Shown here in pieces: positions 56,488-64,000 of a DNA stretch of 64,000 nt. The stretch comes from Diaphorobacter sp. HDW4A. GTDB taxonomy: Bacteria; Pseudomonadota; Gammaproteobacteria; Burkholderiales; Burkholderiaceae_C. Both the position numbers and the translations under genes were made by a program. Where the stretch lies: positions 4,712,001 to 4,776,000 of the forward strand of contig NZ_CP049910.1 of the NCBI RefSeq assembly GCF_011305995.1. Direction: 5' to 3'. Positions within the stretch are counted from its first letter, which is position 1. Each line of letters begins with the position of its first letter. The notes under the pieces are model-generated. The model saw only the letters and a list, made by a program, of their open reading frames with translations. It did not search any database and had not been told where the DNA came from.

Positions 56488-56895
56488 CACGTTCCGCGTG
56501 AGGTGTTCGAGACGGTGCTGTTCTACGCAGCGCTCTGGACAGAAGGAAATGGCTGGCCCCTGCTGGCGGGCTTGGGCACTGGCATGGGAATCCTGGCCCT
56601 GCTGGCAGTCGTGCTGCTGCGCACCAGTGCGCGCCTGCCGATTGGCCAGTTCTTCGCTGCCAGCTCACTGCTGGTAGCCATACTTGCCGTGGTCTTGGCA
56701 GGCAAGGGCATCGCAGGTCTGCAAGAAGCAGGGTTATTGCATACCAGCCCAATATCGATCCCACGCATTGATCTGCTGGGCATCTATCCGTCGTGGCAAA
56801 CACTCTCAGCGCAATTCGCTGTGTTATTCATCATTGTGGTGGTTTTTACGATCAATTCGCGGTCATCGCGTCAAATGGCAGTACAAAAAAGCTGA
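56488..56895 (+). pseudogene. C-terminal fragment of an FTR1/PbrT-type metal permease
   Basis: The frame reads REVFETVLFYAALW from 56497, the second REXXE metal-binding motif of FTR1 iron/lead permeases. Three helices follow (LLAGLGTGMGILALLAVVLL, LVAILAVVLAGKGIAGLQEAG, FAVLFIIVVVFTI). A stop codon lies just upstream (56485), and the first half with the other REXXE motif is gone. PbrT-like genes occur as cargo of metal-resistance transposons, which fits its position beside tniR. Confidence 0.75.
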
Positions 56896-56982
56896 TTTGA
56901 CGGCGTGAATAGGTGAATTGATGCCGCGATGAGCGCCGTCATCCTCGAATCCGTGCTGACCATGTAGAGGCCAGTTTTTCTT

Positions 56983-57597
56983 TTACATCTTGGACAGCAG
57001 TCGTATTCCATCTGCGCGCAATTCCCCCTTGGGAGAAATATGCCGGTACAAGGTCTGTCGCGTGATGCCGAGCTCTTGGCACAGGTCGCCGACCTTAGTT
57101 TCAGTCTGCCCCATTGCCGCCATCGCCAGGCGCAGCTTGGCGGCGGTCATCTTGAAAGGCCGACCACCTTTCCTACCGCGCGCCCGCGCCGAGGCCAAGC
57201 CCGCTACTGTGCGCTCTGCGATCAGCTCGCGCTCGAATTCGGCCAGTGCGGCGAAGATGCCGAAGACCAGTTTGCCAGCAGCGGTCGTCGTGTCGATGGC
57301 CGCACCGTGGCCGCTCAGCACCTTGAGACCGACGCCACGCCCAGTCAGATCGTGCACGGTGTTGATCAGGTGCCGAAGGTCGCGCCCGAGCCGGTCGAGC
57401 TTCCATACGACCAAGGTATCCCCTGAACGCAACGCCTTCAAACAGCTCGCCAAGCCGGGACGATCCTCGCGCTTGCCGGATGCCTGGTCTTCGTAAAGAT
57501 GCGCCGGGTCGACATCGGCGGCGATCAGCGCGTCGCGCTGCAAGTCAGTGGCCTGGGAGCCATCCGCCTTCGATACCCGCATGTAGCCGATTAGCAT
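56983..57597 (-). CDS. tniR: TniR serine resolvase
   Basis: The 204-residue serine recombinase has MRVSKADGSQ with the catalytic Ser9, YEDQASGKREDRPGL, WKLDRLGRDLRHLI, GKLVFGIFAALAEFERELIAERT and a C-terminal helix-turn-helix (KVGDLCQELGITRQTLYRHI). It resolves the cointegrate at the res site just upstream. Complete and in the normal Tn402-family position. Confidence 0.93.
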   Translation of the reverse strand: MLIGYMRVSKADGSQATDLQRDALIAADVDPAHLYEDQASGKREDRPGLASCLKALRSGDTLVVWKLDRLGRDLRHLINTVHDLTGRGVGLKVLSGHGAAIDTTTAAGKLVFGIFAALAEFERELIAERTVAGLASARARGRKGGRPFKMTAAKLRLAMAAMGQTETKVGDLCQELGITRQTLYRHISPKGELRADGIRLLSKM

Positions 57598-57604
57598 GTC
57601 ATAC

Positions 57605-57634
57605 CTGTCACATATACGTTCGATTATGTGACAG
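57605..57634. other. res site core (resolvase crossover palindrome)
   Basis: CTGTCACATA and TATGTGACAG are perfect 10-bp arms with a ten-base centre, just upstream of tniR. Further TGTCA-type half-sites (57665-57690) extend it towards tniQ, as in Tn5053 res. Confidence 0.65.
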
Positions 57635-57657
57635 TATGCGCCGGAAAGTTCTAACCG

Positions 57658-58875
57658 TCAAAAGTTGTCACTTAACCCGTCATTCTGTCTAAGACATGCA
57701 AAGGGCCCATTAGGCTCGTAATGTGACAAAAATTCCGGGGGGATGCCTTCCTTTGCAAAGGTGGTGCGCAACTGTTCCAGGGAAGCGGGATCGCGCCGAC
57801 CATAGGAAGCCAACGCGAACAGCGAGCGTGCCGTCTCGGGGTCGTGCCGCGCTTCAATGATCGCCTCACTGATAGCTTGGACCGCCCGTTGCCAGTGATT
57901 GACGGGTTCGGGCTTCGGCGCTTTCGCCGGCAGACCACTGGTGAACCCGGTTTGGGGCTCGGACCAGAACAGCTTTGCATGCTCGCCTGGCGGGCTGATA
58001 TCCCTCACCTCGATCAAGCTGATTGCCGTTGCCGCCGCCTCCAGCATCTGCAACCGTATTGCCGGGTTCAGGGTTTCATACGGTCGCCACAGACTTTGCC
58101 CAGCACGCAGCAGATGCCCGCAGCCTTGCCAGACTTGGCGAAGATACCCCGCGTAGGTTCCGCACGCCGAAAGCGGGGTGTTCAGCTCATCGAGCAGCGT
58201 GCGTAGCAGTCGAAACCACAAACCAGCGTGGATGCGTCGGCGCGGCAGTTCCACATGGCCGGTCGTCAGTGCCTGCCAGGTACGCCGGTCCATCACTGCA
58301 ATCGCGTCGCTGGCGGTGCGCGACGCAGTGTCGGCGTTCTCCCAGCCGAGAAACCGCCCAGGCACGCCCCAATAGGATTCCAGCCAGCAGCCATGCAGCG
58401 GGCAGCTCAGCATCAGGGGCAGCTTCCATGCAAGCAGTACGGCGTGGTTTGCCGGGTCGTTCAGACAGAGCGGACAGGCGCGATGTATCGGCTGGCTGGG
58501 CAGCCAGGCACGCCAGCTCGTGATGGATCGCGTCCTACGGCGGAGTTTCGGCAGCAGCACCGAGAGCTGGAACGCATAGGTTTCCAATGCGGCTGGAATC
58601 TGATCATCAAGGCTGTCCAGTAGCCAAGGCACCCAGCCGGCGAAACTCATGCAGCGCAGCCGATCCAGCTCGATACCGCTCCGCTGGGAGAGCATCGCCA
58701 GCAGCGCCAGTGGTGGCGCGGTGTCCAGGTCATCAACCTGGCCGTGACCAAGATCGTGCTCCAGCAGCTCGGACACTTCCATGTGATAGCAAAGGGCCAC
58801 GCGGTTGAGCCACGAAGACAGGGCTTCGGCTTCCCTGGGTGCCGGATGCAGTGGCCAGCGTGGCGCTGGCTTCAC
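57658..58875 (-). CDS. tniQ: TniQ transposition protein
   Basis: The 405-residue protein has the TniQ start (WPLHPAPREAEALSSWLNRVA) and zinc-site Cys/His (HRACPLCLN, LSCPLHGCWLESYW). In the Tn402/Tn7 group TniQ links target choice to the transposase. Its ATG overlaps the tniB stop by four bases. Complete. Confidence 0.93.
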   Translation of the reverse strand: MKPAPRWPLHPAPREAEALSSWLNRVALCYHMEVSELLEHDLGHGQVDDLDTAPPLALLAMLSQRSGIELDRLRCMSFAGWVPWLLDSLDDQIPAALETYAFQLSVLLPKLRRRTRSITSWRAWLPSQPIHRACPLCLNDPANHAVLLAWKLPLMLSCPLHGCWLESYWGVPGRFLGWENADTASRTASDAIAVMDRRTWQALTTGHVELPRRRIHAGLWFRLLRTLLDELNTPLSACGTYAGYLRQVWQGCGHLLRAGQSLWRPYETLNPAIRLQMLEAAATAISLIEVRDISPPGEHAKLFWSEPQTGFTSGLPAKAPKPEPVNHWQRAVQAISEAIIEARHDPETARSLFALASYGRRDPASLEQLRTTFAKEGIPPEFLSHYEPNGPFACLRQNDGLSDNF

Positions 58876-59789
58876 ATCAGTTCCCGCTCGAATTGCCGCC
58901 GCCGCTCGCTGGGACCGGTGTAATCGGCCATGCTGAGCGTGCGGTGGTTGATCGCTTCCTCACCACTCTCCACGGCGGCCACGGCCGCCGCCATCAATAG
59001 GTGCGCCAGCTCGCCAATAGTGCCCTCGCTGCGCGTGAGCAGGTAGCGAGCCATGTCCAGCGTGGCAATCGACGAAGGTCGCCGCAGCGGGAGCGAAGCC
59101 GCGAAGCTGGCCAGCAGTGAACAGGAATCGTCGTTGGCCTCCCACACCGGCAGCATCATCGGCTCGAAGCGATTTTCCAACTGGTCATCCGAGCGGATGG
59201 CCAGGTAGGCGTCGCGTGTGCCCACACCGACCAGCGGGATGCGCAATTCGTTGCCGAGGAAGCGCAGCAGGTTGAGGAATTCCCGGCGGTTGACGCTGTT
59301 GCCGGCCAGGACGTTGTGCAGCTCGTCGATCACCAGCAAACGCACACCGAGCTTGCGCAGCAGTGTCAGCGCCAGTTGCTCTATTTCCGGCAGCCGTGGG
59401 CGCGGTCGCAATGGTGCTCCCATCGCCGCGAGCAGCGCGACGTAGAAGCGGATCACCGATGGCTCGGACGGCATCTGCACGACCAATACCGGGATGTGCT
59501 CCTGGTCGGCGTCGGAGCTGGCCGGGTGGGCGCGGCGGAACTTCTCGACGATCATCGACTTGCCGTTGTTGGTTGGACCGACCAACAGCAGGTTGGGCAT
59601 GCGTTGTTTGTTTGGCCACGTATACAGGGCTTCCAGCCGGTTCAACGCCTCGACTGCTCGCGGATAGCCGATCCAGCGGTCGGCGCGAAGGCGATGGATG
59701 CGCTCGTCCGCCGGGAGACGGGCCAAGCCCTGGGCCGCCGGCAGCAGGTGGGACAGGTCGATGATGGGATATTCGTCCACGGCTACCAC
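58872..59789 (-). CDS. tniB: TniB AAA+ ATPase
   Basis: The 305-residue ATPase has Walker A GPTNNGKSM near residue 72, Walker B LLVIDELHNVLAG and sensor motif VGVGTRDA. It is the TnsC-like regulator that activates TniA at target DNA. It overlaps tniA by 7 bp. Confidence 0.94.
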   Translation of the reverse strand: MVAVDEYPIIDLSHLLPAAQGLARLPADERIHRLRADRWIGYPRAVEALNRLEALYTWPNKQRMPNLLLVGPTNNGKSMIVEKFRRAHPASSDADQEHIPVLVVQMPSEPSVIRFYVALLAAMGAPLRPRPRLPEIEQLALTLLRKLGVRLLVIDELHNVLAGNSVNRREFLNLLRFLGNELRIPLVGVGTRDAYLAIRSDDQLENRFEPMMLPVWEANDDSCSLLASFAASLPLRRPSSIATLDMARYLLTRSEGTIGELAHLLMAAAVAAVESGEEAINHRTLSMADYTGPSERRRQFERELM

Positions 59790-61465
59790 TCCTCAATCTG
59801 GTCGAACGGTTTGGCAGGTGGCTGGTTGTCCGCCTGCGGGTCTGCCATGTCCGTGTCCGCTGGTGGCGTGGTTTTGACAGGTTGTTCCGTTGACTTGAGA
59901 TGCTGGCGTCGATCCGCGTCGCGCCGCGCCTTGCGCGTGGCTTTCTGCGCAGTGGTCACGATTTCGCGCATCTGCCCGATCATGCGGAACAGCGCCGACT
60001 CATCCACCTGTTCGCGCCCTTGCTGCCGCAATTTCGCCAGCGCCTGCCGTTGTTCCCAGAGGGTGACAGCCGGGTGCGACAAGGTACGGTATGGAATTTC
60101 CAGATAGTGCTGCCCCTCCGGCTCCAGCACCCAAATGCGGCTGATGTCGCGTGGGTCGCGCCGGATCAGGAACGCAGGCAGGCGGTCGCGCCGAGCTATC
60201 CACGGCTTGAGCGCATCGGCGTAGTAGTGGATGTGGTCGATGACGAAGCCAGTGCGGGTCAGGGTGCGGCGGAGGACGGGCAGGAAATCGACCAGAAAAG
60301 CCGTGGTGCGAGTGATGACGGTTGGAACGCCGGTACGCGCGACAGCTTCGGCCCAGCGTGCGGCCGGCGGTTGGAGCAGGCCGTTGTGCACGGAGCCGTG
60401 ATAGGTGCCAACCGCCAATGCGAGCCAGCGTTCCAGCTCGCGCAGTGTCAGGGCGGCCATCTTCTCGGAGGCGTATTCCCCGCGCTGGTCAGGGTTGGAG
60501 AAGGTCGTCCCCGGCAATTCGTCGTGGATCATTTGCATCGCCGTGCCGATGATCCGTTCCACGATGCCGCCATAGTGCGGCTGCCCGAGAGGCCGATAGT
60601 CCAACCGGATGCCATGCTGCTCGCAGCCACGGCGTAGCGCCTCGCTCTTGAATTCGGCCGCGTTGTCCAGGTAGAGCAGCGCGGGCTTGCCGCTCATCGG
60701 CCAGTCCATTTCCACGTCCAACCTTTCCAACCAAGGGCGCTTGTCGCAACCGGCGTGTGCGAGGCACAGGCCGACCGAGACGGCAGATGGCGCTTCTAAC
60801 GTGACCACCATGCCAACCACGCAGCGGGTGAACACGTCGATGGCGAGGGTCAGGTACGGACGGCCAATCGGTTGCCGGTCGCGCTCGTCCACCACGATCA
60901 GGTCGATGACTGTGTGGTCGATCTGTACCTGCTCCAGCGGTGCGGAGACTGGCGGAGGAACACCGCCAACACCTTGCAGGATGCGGGACGCATCCTGGCC
61001 TTCCCGAAGTCGAGTGGTCTTGAGTGGATCAAGGCTGGCGATCCGCAACGCGACCGTGTTGCGCGCCGGCATCCGCAGCTTTTGCAGCTTGCACACCCGC
61101 GCAACTTCACGGTGGAACGCCGCCAAGCTGCGCTTCTGCTTGGTCAGGAAGCGCTTTTGCAGTAGCTCGCGGATGATTCGTTCGACCGACTCCGGCAAGC
61201 GGCCTTTACCTTTGCCACCGCTCGACTGTCCAAGAGCCAAATCAGTGACCAGCCCCGAACCTTGCCGGGCACGGCGGATCAGGACGTAGACCTGCCGCCG
61301 GGACAGACCCAGCGCCTGGGCTGCTGCGTCGGCCGCTTCATGCCCGACCGTCTCCGACTGCGCCAACGGCCCAATGATCTCCGCGCGGCAGCGAGCACGC
61401 TCCCATGCCTGTTCTGACAGGGTGGCTACGCCGCGCTCGGCAATCGGTACGGTATCGGTCGCCAT
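59783..61465 (-). CDS. tniA: TniA DDE transposase
   Basis: The 560-residue protein has N-terminal helix-turn-helix domains (ALGLSRRQVYVLIRRARQGSG), the rve catalytic core with Asp in QIDHTVIDLIVVD, YLDNAAEFKSEAL and Glu in HYGGIVERIIGT, and the C-terminal DPADPQADN-like tail ending KPFDQIEEW. It is close to Tn402 TniA. ATG 61465 matches the known MATDT start; the frame runs open to 61501. Confidence 0.95.
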   Translation of the reverse strand: MATDTVPIAERGVATLSEQAWERARCRAEIIGPLAQSETVGHEAADAAAQALGLSRRQVYVLIRRARQGSGLVTDLALGQSSGGKGKGRLPESVERIIRELLQKRFLTKQKRSLAAFHREVARVCKLQKLRMPARNTVALRIASLDPLKTTRLREGQDASRILQGVGGVPPPVSAPLEQVQIDHTVIDLIVVDERDRQPIGRPYLTLAIDVFTRCVVGMVVTLEAPSAVSVGLCLAHAGCDKRPWLERLDVEMDWPMSGKPALLYLDNAAEFKSEALRRGCEQHGIRLDYRPLGQPHYGGIVERIIGTAMQMIHDELPGTTFSNPDQRGEYASEKMAALTLRELERWLALAVGTYHGSVHNGLLQPPAARWAEAVARTGVPTVITRTTAFLVDFLPVLRRTLTRTGFVIDHIHYYADALKPWIARRDRLPAFLIRRDPRDISRIWVLEPEGQHYLEIPYRTLSHPAVTLWEQRQALAKLRQQGREQVDESALFRMIGQMREIVTTAQKATRKARRDADRRQHLKSTEQPVKTTPPADTDMADPQADNQPPAKPFDQIEEW

Positions 61466-61579
61466 GCTCGCCTCGCTTTGGTGCACACGAGTATTGAGCA
61501 TAGACGAGTTTCGTGCAGAGGAGTCCTGATATCGGGCTGTCAGGAGCCGTATGCACAGCAGGCTTCATGTCTCGTTGAT

Positions 61580-61606
61580 TGGTGCAGTCGTCTTCTGAAA
61601 ATGACA
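61580..61606 (-). repeat. Tn402-family terminal inverted repeat (tniA side)
   Basis: Read on the minus strand it begins TGTCATTTTCAGAAGACGAC and goes on to TGCACCA, the canonical Tn402/class 1 integron end. The element therefore stops at 61606. Confidence 0.93.
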
Positions 61607-61656
61607 GCAGGTGCTTTAGCCGGACCGACGGTAGGTTTCAGGTTAACAGCCAACAT
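61607..61656 (-). pseudogene. 5' stub of a gene interrupted by the Tn402-type element
   Basis: AGGAGG (61665-61670) is followed eight bases later by ATG 61656 and an open frame, MLAVNLKPTVGPAKAP, that runs straight into the transposon end at 61606. The strong ribosome site suggests a real gene whose remaining part was lost or lies elsewhere. The product is not recognised from 16 residues. Confidence 0.45.
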
Positions 61657-61919
61657 GGGCGTCGCCTCCTTTTGCGAGGCACTGGTGTGTTACCAGACCA
61701 GAGAAGTACAGTGTCTACATATCGATTAATACTTTCAAACACCAGACTTTTAGACGCCTCCACAGGGGTCGCCCGACTGATACAGGGTCGCCCCGCAGTA
61801 ATTTCGTAAGACCCGTTGCAATCGTTCAGATTCTTCCGAATGTGAGATAGCTCGTCGGTCTTCCGCCGAGAAGAAAGATCCCCGCCGCCGACGCCAGCTG
61901 ACCTGGGATCTATGAGACC

Positions 61920-62330
61920 CAGAAGTTTAGTGCGAGTGCAAAGCTCCACGCCCCCCGCTTCCTTCAAGCTCTCGGGATACCTTCGTTGGCCCACACGGCC
62001 AACGACAGCCCTCCTTACCTCAGGGAAGGCCTCACGCACCCATTTGGTCAGCGTTCCACGACCGGGGTAGCCCAGAGCCCTCATCGTGACTGCGATGCAT
62101 TGATCGTGGGTGAGGTAGTGCTCGACGGCCGCAGCTTTCTGCGCCTGAGAGAACTTTGGTTCACGGCCTGCATAGCCCATCGGCAGGTCGAGCTTGCGCT
62201 GGTACTCGTTGTACCAACCCTTCAAAGAACTCTTCGTTGGGTAGCCCAGTTGCCGGATGGTGGGCCTGACACGCTTGCCCAGCTTGATGTAGAGCTCAGC
62301 GGCTCGGATTCGAGCTTCGTAGGAATACAT
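61920..62330 (-). pseudogene. IS3-type transposase orfA, 3'-truncated
   Basis: About 137 residues beginning MYSYEARIRAAELYIKLG contain two helix-turn-helix units (RPTIRQLGYPTKSSLKGWYNEYQ, MRALGYPGRGTLTKWVREAFPEV) and YPESLKEAGGVELCTR, typical of IS3-group OrfA. After CTR the family similarity stops and the frame continues in unrelated sequence to 61638. OrfB is missing. The left end with GTGCGGACAAAAACTTGG (around 62350-62375) probably is the IS terminus. Confidence 0.75.
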
Positions 62331-62485
62331 GAACTACTTTCAGGTAGTCCAAGTTTTTGTCCGCACCCCCCGGTGGGTTAGGTTTACGTGGAAATCAACA
62401 CTTGGGGACAAAGCTGCAACAGCACACCTCGTCACTGAGCAGGCCGCTTCAGGGCGCGGAGCGCTGGGTGCGTTCATGGTGACGC

Positions 62486-64000
62486 TCACATCTTGCTCGG
62501 CGCATTGACGCCGAGAATCGCGAGGCCATTGTGCAGCACTCGCGCTGTAGCGGCGACTAGCGCCAAACGGGCTTTCTTGACACTCTCGTCAACAACCAGA
62601 ATGCGCTCGGCGTCATAGTAGCTGTGATAGCTGGCGGCCAGTTCGCGCAGGTAGAAAGTGACATCGTGCGGCGCGAAATCCTTCGCCGCTGCGGTCAGCA
62701 TGTCGGGGTACTTGGCGAGCAGCAGCATGAGTTCCTGCGCAGCCGGGCTTTCGAGTGCCAAAAGTTCAACGTCGTGCAAGGATGCCACGTCGCCGCCCCA
62801 GCTCGCCAACACCGAGCAGATGCGCGCATGCGCGTACTGCACGTAGTACACCGGGTTGTCATTGTTCTTCGTCACTGCGAGGTCGACGTCGAATGTGTAT
62901 TCGGTGTCGGGTTTGCGGCTCAGCAGAAAGAAGCGGACCGCGTCGGTGCTGGTCCATTCGATCAGATCCCGCAGCGTGACGTAGCTACCAGCGCGCTTGC
63001 TTATCTTGACCTCCTCCCCACCCTTCATGACGCGTACCATCGTGTGCAGCACATAGTCGGGGTAACTGGCTGGAATGCTTTTGTCCACACCCTGCAGGCC
63101 GGCGCGTACGCGTGCGATGGTTCCGTGGTGGTCAGTCCCCTGGATGTTGACGACCGTGTGGAAGCCCCGCTCCCACTTGGAAACGTGGTAAGCCACGTCG
63201 GGCACGAAATAGGTGTACGTGCCATCGCCCTTCTTCATGACGCGGTCCTTGTCGTCGCCGTAGTCGCTCGACCGAAGCCACAGCGCGCCGTCCTGCTCGT
63301 ACGTTTTGCCGGCGGCCACAAGCTTGAACACGATCGATTCGACTCGTCCGCTAGAGTACAGGCTGGACTCAAGGTAGTAGTTGTCGAAGCGCACTCGAAA
63401 CGCCTGCAGATCGAGATCTTGCTCCCGACGCAGGTAGGCCACGGCGAATTGACGTATGGAGTCAATGTCGTCGACGTCGCCGCTAGCGGTGACCGCGCGG
63501 TCTTCCGATTTCACGGTCTTCTTTGCCTTGAAGTCCTCGGCAATGTCGGCGATATAGTCGCCGTTGTAAGCCGCAGCCTTTTCGCCGCTCGGCCAATCGG
63601 CGTCGCCCGGCTTCAGGCCCCTGGAACGCATTTGCACACTTCTGGCCAGCGTCTGAATCTGAACGCCGGCGTCGTTGTAATAGAACTCGCGGTACACCGC
63701 ATCGCCCTGCGAGGCGCGCAGGTTGCAGATGGCATCACCCAACGCCGCCTGGCGGCCGTGGCCCACATGCAGTGGGCCGGTCGGGTTGGCCGAGACGAAC
63801 TCGACCAGCACCTTTTCGCCGGTGGCCGGCTGGCGACCGTACGCCTCACCAGCGACTAGCACTTCGCGCACCACCTGCTGCTTGGCGGCTGCCTTCAAAC
63901 GGATGTTGAGGAATCCGGGGCCGGCAATCTCGACCGCCTGCACCCACTGCTCGAACGCAGGCTTCGCCAGCAAGGCCGCGCTCAGTTCTTCGGCGAGTTC
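62486..64000 (-). CDS. argS: Arginyl-tRNA synthetase (N-terminus outside window)
   Basis: The visible 505 residues include the class I HIGH motif as [12 protein letters not shown], preceded by [12 protein letters not shown], then [29 protein letters not shown], the KMSKS equivalent [12 protein letters not shown] and the anticodon-binding C-terminus ([14 protein letters not shown] ... [11 protein letters not shown]). It charges tRNA-Arg. The frame continues past base 64000, so only the first 60 or so residues are missing. It lies 156 bp from the IS3 remnant. Confidence 0.94.
   Translation of the reverse strand, partial: ELAEELSAALLAKPAFEQWVQAVEIAGPGFLNIRLKAAAKQQVVREVLVAGEAYGRQPATGEKVLVEFVSANPTGPLHVGHGRQAALGDAICNLRASQGDAVYREFYYNDAGVQIQTLARSVQMRSRGLKPGDADWPSGEKAAAYNGDYIADIAEDFKAKKTVKSEDRAVTASGDVDDIDSIRQFAVAYLRREQDLDLQAFRVRFDNYYLESSLYSSGRVESIVFKLVAAGKTYEQDGALWLRSSDYGDDKDRVMKKGDGTYTYFVPDVAYHVSKWERGFHTVVNIQGTDHHGTIARVRAGLQGVDKSIPASYPDYVLHTMVRVMKGGEEVKISKRAGSYVTLRDLIEWTSTDAVRFFLLSRKPDTEYTFDVDLAVTKNNDNPVYYVQYAHARICSVLASWGGDVASLHDVELLALESPAAQELMLLLAKYPDMLTAAAKDFAPHDVTFYLRELAASYHSYYDAERILVVDESVKKARLALVAATARVLHNGLAILGVNAPSKM

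Larger units (their letters stand above)
56983..61606 (-). mobile_element. Tn402/Tn5053-type transposition module (one end lost)
   Basis: tniA, tniB, tniQ and tniR lie in the canonical order on the minus strand, with the 27-bp terminal repeat beyond tniA. The opposite end is not found: past tniR comes an FTR1 permease remnant and then IS3, IS66 and IS1071 pieces. The cargo side has therefore been deleted or rearranged by those insertions. Confidence 0.88.

Noticed and set aside
56896..56982. Second Tn402 terminal repeat after the permease remnant
   Set aside because: No TGTCATTTTCAG-like sequence is present in either orientation.

Overview
The window looks like chromosomal DNA of a Comamonadaceae betaproteobacterium (Comamonas/Delftia/Acidovorax-like). 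It is GC-rich. It carries gatCAB next to a divergent mreB-mreC-mreD-mrdA cluster, a class II HMG-CoA reductase very like the Pseudomonas mevalonii enzyme, and IS1071 plus Tn402-type mobile DNA, all of which are common in that family. Assignments come from reading motifs and recognising families; no database search was run.

Layout. 1-12.5 kb holds transport and nitrogen metabolism: an MFS carrier, a Tsx-like outer-membrane protein, a GMC oxidoreductase, amtB behind a sigma-54-type promoter, a TSUP carrier, arginase, a polar amino-acid ABC transporter in operon order and a DMT exporter. 12.6-21.1 kb is housekeeping: mrdA-mreD-mreC-mreB on the minus strand (no rodA) and gatC-gatA-gatB on the plus strand. 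21-28.5 kb has a lipoprotein, a membrane GGDEF protein, a small membrane protein, a sorAB-like sulfite dehydrogenase pair and a PAS-GGDEF-EAL protein. 28.6-32 kb has a DUF4124-like protein, pyrE and exonuclease III with overlapping divergent start codons, and a lipoprotein esterase.

32-43.3 kb holds two catabolic islands. One is a translationally coupled set (acyl-CoA dehydrogenase, SDR, APH-type kinase) resembling the 4-hydroxyacyl-CoA (lva/ACAD11-type) route, divergent from a GntR/FCD regulator. The other is a MocR regulator divergent from HMG-CoA reductase and a TctA-like permease with a small membrane partner, which looks like a mevalonate uptake and degradation locus. A 13-bp-arm perfect dyad sits between mocR and the reductase gene. 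A TPR gene that follows is broken by a one-base frameshift.

43.3-51.6 kb is a hydroxycinnamate (ferulate/p-coumarate) degradation cluster: MarR regulator, acyl-CoA dehydrogenase, MFS carrier, NDP-forming acyl-CoA ligase, hydroxycinnamoyl-CoA hydratase-lyase and a divergent vanillin-type aldehyde dehydrogenase. The dehydrogenase is cut off by a complete 3,204-bp IS1071.

51.6-62.4 kb is a nested mobile region: IS1071, a 5'-truncated IS66 transposase, an IS3-type transposase fragment, the C-terminal piece of an FTR1/PbrT-type metal permease, a full Tn402/Tn5053 tniR-tniQ-tniB-tniA module ending in the 27-bp terminal repeat, a 16-codon stub of an interrupted gene and a truncated IS3-type orfA. 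The window ends inside argS (minus strand). I saw no rRNA, tRNA, CRISPR array or prophage.
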